Origin: Hydractinia symbiolongicarpus
Lineage: Eukaryota > Cnidaria > Hydrozoa > Anthoathecata > Hydractiniidae
Assembly (NCBI RefSeq): GCF_029227915.1
Contig: NC_079884.1
Location: 8,680,001 to 8,744,000, forward strand
Direction: 5' to 3'
Length of the DNA stretch: 64,000 nucleotides
Positions 32,679-44,000 of this stretch are shown one piece after another. Below the pieces are notes generated by a model, which made no database searches, was not told the origin of the DNA, and worked only from the letters and a program-made list of their open reading frames with translations. Positions within the stretch are counted from its first letter, which is position 1. Each line of letters starts with the position of its first letter. The position numbers were made by a program, and so were the translations under genes.

Positions 32679-33260
32679 TTAGCGTATGTGAAAGACAATA
32701 CTCATTGCTTGTTTTTCATCATCATTTTTTATCATATTGCCATGCTGATCTGTGATTTTCAACGTGAGAGAGGTAAATACACCCTTTTTAAGTTTTTTGT
32801 AGTAGGGATTTTTGGGCTCAACATGTGTGACGTCTTCATTATATTTAGCGATGGGAAAGGTTAGTAAAATATCACTTAGCTTTCCATTCTCAAGATTTTG
32901 AGTGTTGTCGAGTTCAGAGAGATGCAAATTAATTTTGGTTATTTCAGCTAATGTATTGGTCTTGATTATTCGAGGGTCTTTGTCTAATAAGGTAAGTTCT
33001 ACATTGCCTGCTAAAAATGCCTTCAATTCTCTGCTAATGTATTTTCTTTGTGGTAGCAACTTTTCAGCTTTTCCATCTCCAGCAGACATGGTCACTTTTA
33101 GGGGAGCTGTGATTTGATAGGTAACATTGTCTGCAAACATCTCAAGCAATGCAATTTCTTTTGAGCCATCCAAGTTTTGTATGGGGTAAGACAAATAGAT
33201 TGTCTTTTCACCATTTACGCCATTTACTGTGATATACATTCTTATATTAGAGAGTAGCAT
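32679..33260 (-). CDS. Putative minor capsid (penton-like) protein
   Basis: An intact 193-residue frame from the ATG at 33260, rich in beta-strand-forming residues (RMYITVNGVNGEKTIYLSYP, EIALLEMFADNVTYQIT and GVFTSLTLKITDQHGNMI). It sits directly upstream of the major capsid-like gene on the same strand. In Polintons a single jelly-roll minor capsid gene is usual near the major capsid gene, so that is the best guess. No diagnostic motif is visible. Confidence 0.5.
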   Translation of the reverse strand: MLLSNIRMYITVNGVNGEKTIYLSYPIQNLDGSKEIALLEMFADNVTYQITAPLKVTMSAGDGKAEKLLPQRKYISRELKAFLAGNVELTLLDKDPRIIKTNTLAEITKINLHLSELDNTQNLENGKLSDILLTFPIAKYNEDVTHVEPKNPYYKKLKKGVFTSLTLKITDQHGNMIKNDDEKQAMSIVFHIR

Positions 33261-33277
33261 TATTTAAGGTAAAAAGA

Positions 33278-33463
33278 ATGGAGAACATTTTTAAATATAA
33301 CCCCAATGCGGCTTATAAGCCAAATGGAGGACAAGACCTTCAGATTTTGGATGGAAAAGATTTATACAAACAAACCATTATTGTCTCTGAAATTGCTCTT
33401 TTCCTGCAAGCTTTCCTAATATTTTTACTAATTACGAACTGGATCAAAACGAACAACGTATGA
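33278..33463 (+). CDS. Small Polinton single-pass membrane protein
   Basis: This 61-residue frame starts MENIFKYNPNAAYKPNGG and has one strong C-terminal membrane helix (VSEIALFLQAFLIFLLITNW). Its ATG is only 17 bp from the divergent start of the penton-like gene, so the two share a very short promoter. The function is unknown. Confidence 0.5.
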   Translation: MENIFKYNPNAAYKPNGGQDLQILDGKDLYKQTIIVSEIALFLQAFLIFLLITNWIKTNNV

Positions 33464-33492
33464 AAATTTGGCAGGAATGACCGTTTAAATTA

Positions 33493-34409
33493 TGGCAAAC
33501 CCAACTCAATTTTGTCACATGGTGTGCTTCAAGTGCTTGTGGAGTCAGTTCTGAACACCTGAAAGAAGGTCGCTCTAATCCTATGATTAGATCAGTATAT
33601 CGTTTTCATGTCTATTATCATATTAGACGAATCATTAAGCGACTGCAGACGAATCATTAGGCGACTCCTCTTCCTTTTGAAGATAGTTTTAATTAATATG
33701 ACAATCCTTATTCAAACGAAGAATTTCTAAAAATCTGTAGTGAATATGGTGTCGATTCTGATGAAATACAGAGGTCAATATTTTTTTCAGCTCGTATCAA
33801 AAAAGACGTAAAAACTATCCAACACCAGGTCTGAGTTATTTCACAGACGACTCCGTTACACGATGGATCATTGAAAAATCTAATGGCTTTACAAAAATAG
33901 GTCTTGTAAAAATTTCAGACAGTGTCAGAGCATATGCTTATCTTGTTCTTAGTTCGCAAGCCTCAGCTCGTTCTTCTATCTTAGGTAATGAATCTAGCGC
34001 TTTGACAGCTCAAAGAGTTTTTATGAACAACTTTGAAGACATTGTTAACCGTAGAGTTGATATTCAGGAGGACATTAAACGTTATCAGGATACCTTAAAT
34101 TACGCTTCAAGCAAAGTTGATTATTCAGTTGGACAAGGCATTTACATGTTACCTAGTGACATGAATCTCAAAATTAAAACAGGGGTGGTAGGTTACAACA
34201 ACAAGATTTTAATATCAGGCGAAGATCTGACGATTGGGATTAATCGAAAAGTCAATGTGACTGAAAAAACAGCTGAATCACATAAAATGATTCCTGACAA
34301 ACATATTCCTGAGCCTTCCCACAAGGATACTACTACACATGAAGATGAGAAGATCGCTCTTGTGATGGCTATGACAACGGCTTTTAGCATATGGTATGTG
34401 TTTAGATAG
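33493..34409 (+). pseudogene. Broken Polinton gene of unknown function
   Basis: An ATG at 33493 opens a short frame (MANPTQFCHMVCFKCLWS) that stops early, and the sequence to about 33830 is scrambled, including a 22 bp tandem duplication (GACGAATCATTA..GCGACT) near 33625-33668. From about 33832 one frame is open to 34409, with LSYFTDDSVTRWIIEKSNG, AQRVFMNNFEDIVNRRVDIQ and GINRKVNVTEKTAE, ending in a weak hydrophobic tail (ALVMAMTTAFSIWYVF). It is the last gene before the right terminal repeat. No family is recognised. Confidence 0.5.
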
Positions 34410-34492
34410 CTATTTGATAATTATCCATTCCTGAAGCGGAATGGATTTTACACCTCTGCTATCTTTCTCATTTGTATGTTAAGCTTGGTGTA

Positions 34493-34963
34493 AACATTTA
34501 CAGAGAACAGATGACCTTCCAATCGATTAAGCATGATGTTACACCATATAATCAAATAAACTCGCTCTCAATGGAGATGATGACAAAAGAATTATCGTTG
34601 ATGGTATTTCTACACTAGCTAGGGGCCACTATAGACACCTATAGGAATAGCATAGCACGGTATAGGGGACACAGGGCTCAGGGGGGATATGGGGAGGGGT
34701 GGGGGAGATAGGACAACACGGTATCACATTACTTTTCAAATTAGCGCTAATTTTAAATTACTTTTGCGGTGGTAAAATAAAACTGGATCGGATTTTGGGA
34801 CATTTGCGTTAATTTAACGGACATTTGCGTTTATTGTCCCGAGATCGGACGGAGATTTGAGGGGCTTCGAAGGTCGATTGTCCTGGGATGAATTTTAACG
34901 GTGAATTTTAACGGAAATTTGCGCTAAGTTTGACTGCCCTATAACCGGCATTTCTATATCTCT
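34493..34963. repeat. Polinton right terminal inverted repeat
   Basis: Reverse complement of 22870-23340. It repeats the end of the polymerase gene (about 34497-34625) in the opposite orientation with several mismatches, including changes around 34545-34575 that break the coding frame. The outermost 350 bp are more similar between the two ends than the coding part. Confidence 0.88.
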
Positions 34964-35065
34964 CCACTTCATTTTCAGCCAAATTTGACACAGTTAACAA
35001 AAAAAGTATGCTGAAAATGATAAAACTTTGATTTTTTGTCAACTAAATGCGATTTAAGACCATAA
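34964..35065. repeat. Satellite array (right part)
   Basis: The sequence CCACTTCATTTTCAGCCAAA, with GTATGCTGAAAATGATAAAA and GATTTTTTGTCAACTAAATG, continues the unit broken at 22866. It shows that the Polinton inserted into the array. Confidence 0.85.
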
Positions 35066-38020
35066 ACGTTTCAATCGCAAGACTTTCAACCATGAATGAT
35101 AGGCTGTATTTTTTGTTAGCAATTTCTTTTAAATGTGAGTTTATTATGACACGTTTCGTTTTGTTTGCGTTTGTTGTAAGATATAATGTCATTTGTGTGC
35201 TTTATCTTTAGAGCTTCATGCACCAAACCTCTTCGAATGTTTGGCACGATAACACAACGAATTAGCAGGTTGTCATCAAATATTTTGGTAGCGAGCGGAA
35301 ATTCTTAGAGCCCCCAGGGCTTCTTGTTTTACTTCACACGGCTTAGTTAAATATCACGTTGTTTGGATTTTATCATGGATCAATATAACTATCCAAACAG
35401 AAAGCGGTATAGAGGTAAAACGAAAGAAGAACTGTAATTTTAACACAAGTAAGCCTTTGTTTCTTTGGTCACCTCCTATGATACTTTGAATCTTCAGCAG
35501 GAAAGTAGAGACAGTCAATCAAGAAATACACAGCCAGTCAAAATTAAATGACTAGAAAAGGTAAAGCTCTTAACTATTCATACCGATAAAAGCGGATGTG
35601 GATCCCGCTAAATGTTCGATTCGAGGGCAACTTGGCCCGGCAAACAAGTTGCGAATCAGGCAATTTGGGGGCCTTAATATAAAAATTTTTCGTTCTCAAA
35701 CAAAAAATATGTAAATAAGACAGTATTAAAATGAAATCAAAACCAACATTTAACCAAATTCTTTCAACAGTCATGTCCAATAAATTGTTTTTAGCTGGTC
35801 CTGATTTTACCACAAGTGGAAAACTTGTATCAACTGGTTTTACATTTCAAAGGAAACAAAAAACATTATTGTGATCAACTTCGTTCCCATGTCTTTTTAC
35901 TTTGTTTTTTTTTCAACGAAAAAAGTTTATTACTCTCGAGACTTTATACATAATTAATTAATTTATTTTAAATCTCGCTGTCCCGTTCTTAATCCTAATT
36001 AATCTAATCTCACACAAGAAACCTCCTTGACCACTCCCGTTCCTCTTACTCAACCAAAAACAAGCTTTTCTGAAATACAACCTTTAAACTCGTCACCAGG
36101 GCTTTTTTTCTTTAGGTTAGATGGATACAATAACAACATTTTGTGCTGTTATCTTATCGGTGCAAAAAGTCAGAAAAGTGATCTACCGATTTCGCTTTTT
36201 TTTTTATTTAGTTCATTAGTTTACTTTTTTATATAAAAAGAAGAATTTGTAATGAACTCCATTGTACTTTTTAAATCCAACAGTATTTCCAAACATTAGT
36301 CGTATCATTTAATCGGAGAAAGTAAATTTCGTTTAAGTAAATTTTATGTTTACAGGTTCAATTTTTCTACCGACTCTTTTCTTATCGATAAGGCATGGTA
36401 AAAAATAAATTATCATTTTGTATCATTTTATTATTCACGTGTGTTAAGCAAAAAAAGAACATTAAAAAAATTGTTGGTGAAAAAATCAGAAGATTTGATG
36501 ACATGTTGTGTTAGCGCAAAAGTTAAAATAGAAGTTGATTTGAATTGATTAATAAAGCGGGCTAAATTGCAACGATCGCCAAGAGAAAACAAGTGAAATT
36601 AATTAAAATTACCGGTTACTTCAAATAAATAAAGAAAAAAAAGAAAAAGAATAGATTAAATTGATAAAAAAATTAATTGATAATTTCAAAATTAGAATTT
36701 ACAGAATACATACCATTTCATACATTGATGAACTGCGTTGTCTCGATAGGTGATGATCGAGATGAACCATGGAATTGCTTCTTGGTTTCCCAAGATGATT
36801 TTGACCTTTGAACATTTTAATGCGAACAGAAACAGTTCCAGTTGATGTGTGATAAACGATTTATATATTCTCCCTTCTCTCAGAAAAACACATTTATTTT
36901 TAACATGAGGTATCTCGTCTAAATAACCACGCAAGAATAAAACGCTTCGTATTTCATGTGGTCACGAAAACAAAAAAAGTCACAATTAGTGATAATTATT
37001 CCGCCATATTGAAATTTCCTCTCCGGACTATCTCCACAAGTTTTAAGTCTAAAATAAACGCATTTTAGATTTATTACAATAGTGTTGTTCATATAATCTG
37101 TGTACGATTTGAAATAATGTTGATCGTTGCATTTCATTGAGCACAAAATTGAACCCCATGCTGTGTGAATCCTATGAGATTGTATGAGCGGCAGAATTAT
37201 ACAAAATAGAGCTATTGTTCCTTAGATAAACACGCTTTTGACAGGTTTAATATCAATTAAAATTTATGACATGAACGTCAACCCTTAGAAATAAATACTA
37301 ACTGCTGATTCTTTCAAACATACCTAGTTTCGATAAAAAACAGTGTACACCATGAAATATATAACAATTAATCGTGTAACTAGAGCCTTGTGTTGTACAC
37401 ACACACTTTCTTATGTTGTGAATATTTAATCCTGACGTCAACACATGGAGCAGAATAGATGAATTCTTCGCGCCTTATCCGCATTTGTGTGACCTCGTGG
37501 AAACCAGGCCTAAAAACCCTTTTCGCTGCTAGAGAAACGATAGTCACCGCTGTCAAGTAAAAATGACATAAAAGAAGGCTTCAACCTGTACACGTTTGAA
37601 TTCTGTAAACAACAAGGATTGTAAAAAATGCATGCTAACGAATATAATTGTTTTAATCAACAACTTCGTCTCTTGTCCCTAATATCTTTTTCTGCACTTA
37701 TGTCACATTAACAGGTGACCTGATCCTTTTCATACAAAGGTGTGGGAAAAATCCAAATAAAAGGAAAAATTTCTAATTTCTTTCTATATTCCATATTACT
37801 GAAAAATATAATATATACAAATAAATAATTTTTCTTGCTTATAAAATTGATTCAAATTAATTTTTGTAAAAACGCACCACATGTTCACCACCCTCTGTAT
37901 TGTGACAGGAAACACACACATACACACAAAAAATACGCAACGAAATGTAAATGAGAATGTACACCTCCATGGTGATAACTAGACACCTTCACAAAAACAC
38001 ACTGGGAACGAGATTGCACA
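35066..38020. other. Spacer between the Polinton and the SCYL2 3' end
   Basis: AT-rich sequence. The right end should hold the SCYL2 3' UTR on the minus strand. Open frames here are short and unsupported. A 34-codon minus-strand ATG frame with a donor at 36714 is noted under rejected items. A GAACGAGATTGC motif at about 38006 echoes the CTCGTTCCCAGGGC repeat family. Confidence 0.4.
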
Positions 38021-41000
38021 TTATAATAATAAATCATTCAAATCTTGATTGGGTAAACTAGCTTGTGTTCCACCGACATTCATAGGCTGTAACATATTTG
38101 ACGTTTGAGTTGGTTGTAACAGACTAAAATTCGTCATATTATTCTGCGGTAGCGTTTGTGACTGCATCATAGATTGTGATTGCATCATAGGTTGTGATTG
38201 CATCATCGGTTGTCTTGGAGTATAGCTATTAGTTAGATTGTTTTGTGGATATCCCAACATGGGTTGTCCAAAAGCGTTATTACGATTCGGTTGAAGCTGC
38301 GACAAACCTACAACATGAAGTAGGGAGTCAGGAGAGAACAATAAAAAAAACATGACAAAAGCAATTTATTTTTCCAAAACGTCTAGATTTTATTTAGCAT
38401 CTATATGTATTTAAAGAGTGTTTCAGATAGAGACGTGGTTGCACTCACCTGAGTAATTTGCTTGTTGTTGTATCGAATTCATGGACATTTGTGACTGTCG
38501 AGCTTTGAAATTACCCATTTCTGGTGTGAGCACAGAATCAAAACTTGACATATCTAATTTTTGTGATTGACTGGTTGGATTGTTGGAATAATTTCGCGTG
38601 GATGAAGACCCTAAATAGTCAAGAAAAATATCTTCATTCATTTATTCATTCATTCACTCATTCATTCAATTATCTCTTTGTCTGATAGTCGTTCATTTTT
38701 TATTCTGTTATTATTTCCTCCTTCTAATTCCAGGTTTTTTATTCATCGGTTCGATAACTACACAGTCATGAGGTAGAAAATTTAGAGGAATTTATCCCAA
38801 TTTTATTAAATTCTTCCACCTTTAAATTAAAAACTACACAAACAAACAAAAAAAGAAACAAACAACAAACAGACAAACAAGTAAAGAACAGGGAATCAAG
38901 TAACCTGTCATCATTGGAGTTGAAATTTGATTTAAGTTGTTAGCCATCATCCTTGAAGTAGCTGAATTTACTTGTGCACCTATTTGTCGGTTGTTTGATG
39001 TCGCTCGTGATGATTGTGTGACTGACGATCCCAGTGTAGATCTATTTAGACGAGAAACCGGATCGAGAGAAGAACTGGCGCTTAATGTCGAGTTTGATGT
39101 GCCAACAGTAGACATACCCATCAATGGTATTGATTTTGAAACGTTTGAAGACTCGTCGCTTAAACCAAACATTTTAGCAAACTAAATGAAATCAAAAATA
39201 ACACTGAAATTTTAAAAATGATCTGATGAGATGCAGCAGCAGAAATGACTACTACTTTGCGCATCACAACATACTACCAAGGCAACATGCGGGATTCGAT
39301 CCGCGGTCCCCAGAAGTGGGAGCCGCAAACGGATCATTACGTGTGGCAATATATTAGTGGCGCTGAAATAGTTTCAGATAGCTTTGTTGAGTATAGACAT
39401 ACGGACGCGCCATTATGAGGATTCACCTATATGATTTTACTGTTTTGTTTTGGTATGAGACTCCCTTGCCGTTAAGTCAGGCTTATAAAAAGGGACTTTC
39501 GGATATTCTAAATAAATAGCCGTTAACCCTTGGAAAATCCGCGTGAATCAACAAAAATATGTTGCATTTGCTGACAAAAATATTTTCGCACATTCTTAAC
39601 ACGAAATCAACCGGTACATGGTAGGTAGGTTTTGAAAAGAAAAAAAAGGTAATGAAGAATTACCTCAGAGTTTGCTCCAATGGATTTACCCGTGGCATCT
39701 AAAAACATGCATAAGAATACTTAGCTAAAAGAAGTTAGCCCTTTATCCTGCTGACTTTCCCCAACTACAACATACACACTAAAAGTTTATTACGCCAATT
39801 TATCTTACTGTGAGAAGGTGTACCGACAACGAGTTTATCCACTTTCGACATGACGCTATCCATATCGTCGGTCTCGATGTTTTTGTTAGCAGCTTTTACA
39901 AAATCTATTGACGATCTAAGAAAAAAAGATGGCACCATAAGAATTTACAAAAAGTATGACTACACAAAAAATTCTGTTATGTTTTATGATAATGTTGGTT
40001 CGACAAAATCTTTGACCCAGTTATAAAAATTAAAAAAATTTACAAGTGATACAGGTTTAAAATTGTGGCACCATCAGTATTAGAATTAGTAACAGGAAGT
40101 TTTAAATGTTCTTCGGGATTCCACCCTAACGACTGGCTCGGAGTGGAGCCTCGAACCTGAAACCTTATAAAATTACATAAGTCGAATGCGCTACCACCAC
40201 ACCATCTCCGTTATAGGACACCCTTTCTAGCTGTTGATGTGGAAGTAAACAACTTTAAAAATTAAAACAGTGGTAGAGTGAAGGAGATGTAAGAAATGTT
40301 TACTTTCAGATCTGTAGTTAGAAAGGGTGTCCTATGACAGAGGGAGAGTTGTGTTCGCAAAATTCTTTCTGAAAACATTGCAAACCCAACTTATCAAAGA
40401 ACACAGACCATGGACACACTATTTCAACATGGAAGAAAACTTTGCAACTGTTGGTTCATACCTTTGCTCGTCCTGCATCTTCTGAAGTTGTTCCAACTTT
40501 GTTCTATGTTCTTGCTCTACACGATCGAACATTTCTCGTACCACTGACATGAAATTATTAAACTGAAAAATATAAAATAATATATAAACGGCTGCGAAGT
40601 GGGTACGAGTATCCGTGTGTTGGCAACCGAAGAAGCGCAAGTAAGTGATAGAAGTGGTTTACGTTGTGCCAGTGCAAACTCAAACAGCTGAAAAACACGA
40701 ACTTTCTTCGTATGTCTGGCCACGCATGTTTGTGTATTTAGGACTACGACAAGCAGGGAAAGGAGATTTTAATCCTAAAGTTATAGTTATAAATAATGTA
40801 ACATATTGATCGTTGGCCCGTTAATAAATCCACGGATTCGCCCGTGAGCAAATTATTTACGGGGGACCCGAAACGACGTCACAACTAATACCTGCTGCAC
40901 GTTCAACGTAGGTTCAACAGCTAGTGGAAGAAGAAAGGGAATGGCAGTTGTTGCAAGATACTCCTTCTCCAAATAAATCTTTTTTTGTTGTAACGTCTGC

Positions 41001-44000
41001 TTATATATACCTATATGAGAGAAACACAAATCGGTAGACTAGAAAAATAAATATCATTATTTTGATATGGTCTGATTTTAAAACAAAAAGACGCAAACTG
41101 ACTTGTGATACGATTGTCCCTAATCTACGGCTTATGTTAGTAAAATGTGTCGACAAGCATCGATAACATAATACTTAGTGTTAACCTACCTAAAATAGCC
41201 ATTAAAGTCGCAGGTTCTTTGCATGGTACTTGTCTCAAAGCAGGGAACACTTCATCAACCAAAACAAACTTGTCCAATTTGTCGACTATTTTACCAAAAC
41301 AAACTAAAGAATTCACTCGCACCTATCGACGAAGTCATAAAAACGCATTTCACTCTAATAAAACAGGATGTGGTTGAACGTCTGTTAGTTCAAACAACAA
41401 CAACAACAAAAACAACAACAACAGCAACAGAAGGAAGTTTGAGATTGCCCCTGTAGTATTTTGAATCTATTTTATTTAATTGATCCCTGGAAAATACATA
41501 TTTACTGCATGAAATACCGATGTATTAGTCACAAATCTCTCTTTTATATTTCTTTATTAAGGAACAAATTTAGATTTCAAAGGAACTGAAGTGAAAAGGA
41601 AAACGAAAAAGTGAAAAAAAAAACACTTTGGCTAAAAAATCCCAAATTTGAAAACCAATCATTTAAAATCATACCTTCAATGATTTACTTTTCATTACCA
41701 ATGTTTTTAATCTCGGTATAATAGCATTCTTTAAAGAAGAATATTCAATCATATGTACAAAATCTGGGATGATGGTCAAGACCAATTCCTATGAAAATGA
41801 CATTTACACTTTCATTACACAAACAAGAGCTTTCTTTGTGTTATGACAAAAGAATAAAAACTCTTCGTTTCTTAAGTCTTCGACTATCTCACTTTTACAA
41901 GGATAATAGTTTAATTACTTCACACTCCTTGAGGTAGTTGAGTGTTAATGTGAATGTCAAGATCGTTGTTTGACATGTTCTAAGCCAAATAAAGTATAGA
42001 AAACGGAATGTGGGTATTCAATTATTTACTACTGTTATTTCCTTTCATTCAATCTTCCATAACTATTACCCACCTGTATTTGTTCTGATGGTGCTTCTAA
42101 TGCTTTAAATATCAGGGGAAGTACATAATTTTTAATCTCCTCCTTGGATGTCATTTTCAACATCAGTTCCATCTTCTGCATGAAAATTAAAAGCACCTAC
42201 GAAAAGAATAGGAGAAATGGAATAAGCCGAAAAGAAATAAGGGGTGCTTAATGGACGTTACAGAGTGTTTGTAAAACTGTCACCTATAGAAAGAGTTTAA
42301 AGCATCCAAGAAGAAAAAAAAATGAAATTCAATGGTTTTCAAAATGCTTTTTCATTTCCTTAAAATTATTGTCAATCACAAGTATACAAAGAAGAATCAA
42401 GGAGGTGTAGAAAAACCCTATCACCCTCTGATTTCTAAAACGTTTTCACTCCCTTCAGGTCAAATTTGACAGATTATTTCTTAACATTAACATTCCTTCT
42501 TTTCATAAAGGGGAAAATGAGTTCTGAAATATGAGAATCTCTTACTTGTATTGGTTTTGTGATGTGAAAGATTTTTGTCAATTCAGGAAAGATTAGTGTC
42601 ATGTACTGCTCTTTTGTAGACTGTTCCGCCACCAAGAAAACATTTGTTAAAACGAACGGAATCATCATGTGATTAGGAAATTCAGCAAATAATGGTGGCA
42701 ATACACGTTGATGCAACACACGCTAAATACAAACATAGAAAACGAGAAATCAAAACATATATGAACTACACAGCCTGTATATTAATTTTTTTGTATGCAA
42801 ATAATATTGGGTCTTAACTATGTTATATACAACCAGCTTTTAATAAAGTAGTTATAAAGCGGGAAAATGTAACCCCACCCTTTCCTAATCAACATAAAAA
42901 TACTTGAAGGCCTTAAAGTATTTTAAAGAGCTGGACATCATTATTCATAATGGCTGACTACCTAATATCGTTTTGCAAAAACATTGGTTACCGTTGGAAA
43001 CAAAAAAATGATGAATACCCAAGCAACTTACCAATGGTAACTTGTCCAGAACATTATAAAGGTTTTTAAAAAACTGGGATTTAGTCACATCGTCTCTTTG
43101 TATAAGTGTGTCAAGATATTTTAAAGTCATTGCAGCTACATCATCGAAAAACGGGTGCTAAAAGAAGACTATACTAAGCGAATAAAAATATTTTTACAAC
43201 AGTTAATTAAATACTGTTTTATAATCAACTCCATTTTTTATTTCAGACTTAATTGCTAAGGGTACTATTTTGATTTTGCTGCCAAAATTGCTGAGAAGTG
43301 TTAATTGTAATATTAAAATTTTAGATGATTTCAGCCTTGTGATATTTCTGCGCTTTAATGTTATCATTTAGTTGAAAAAGAATTTGTGTAGATTATCGTC
43401 CTGGTTGCAAATTTTTTAAATTTTTAATCTGGCCAGCTATTTAGCATTTGCGTAAATTTTGACATAGTTAGTCTTAAGCCTTAATAACCTAATTGTTTAT
43501 ATATTATAGATAACTGTCTAGTCAAGAAAAAGCAAAGAGCAATTACCGATAATGTTGAGCTTGCATCTGGTCTGGTTTCACTTGCAACATTTAACAGCAG
43601 AGTCACATGATCTCGAACTGCGATAGGTACATTTTTCAAATAGTCACTTCCAAATCGACTTAACTAATGAGACAAAAAAAACGCTTTTGCATTGCTGCAC
43701 AAAATTACATAAGTCTTAGTTTGGCAAGGGCTTAAGTAAGAAAAACTTTTTCAGTAAATAGTTATGTCAACTAGATAATATGTCAGTAATAAATATAGGG
43801 TTTCAGTAATCAAACAAAAAGAAAAAGAAAAAGAAAGAAAACAAATAAAAACTTACCTGTTCAGTGCATTTTTTATAAGCAGCTATACTGTCACCAGCAT
43901 CAAATGGTGTTTTTAAAAAGTTGTATACTGCATTAATCAAGCAGCCAAATGAGAACATATCTGATTTACAGAGGTCGAAAGAAAATTGTCCTGATTGACT

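Larger units (their letters stand above)
22870..34963. mobile_element. Polinton/Maverick element (degraded, 12.1 kb)
   Basis: The element is bounded by terminal inverted repeats starting AGAGATATAGAAATGCCG, with both outer ends inside the same satellite. It carries the hallmark pair of a protein-primed DNA polymerase B and a retroviral-like DDE integrase, plus capsid-like and small membrane proteins. At 12.1 kb it is shorter than the usual 15-20 kb, and I found no FtsK/HerA-type ATPase or adenovirus-type cysteine protease. The polymerase, capsid-like and coiled-coil genes are interrupted, so this copy is not autonomous. The flanks CCTCT (left) and CCACT (right) may be a mutated target duplication. 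Confidence 0.9.

Noticed and set aside
36714-36815. 34-codon minus-strand frame starting ATG (MFKGQNHLGKPRSNS) and ending at a GTATGT donor
   Set aside because: It reads like a first exon, but no following exon was found before the Polinton and a 34-codon frame is weak evidence on its own.
38637-38675. (ATTC)n run near SCYL2 exon 18 as a regulatory element
   Set aside because: Ordinary microsatellite with no sign of function.
39285-39330. tRNA-like GGATCGAATCCCGC on the minus strand
   Set aside because: Only a box B-like sequence is visible, with no matching box A.
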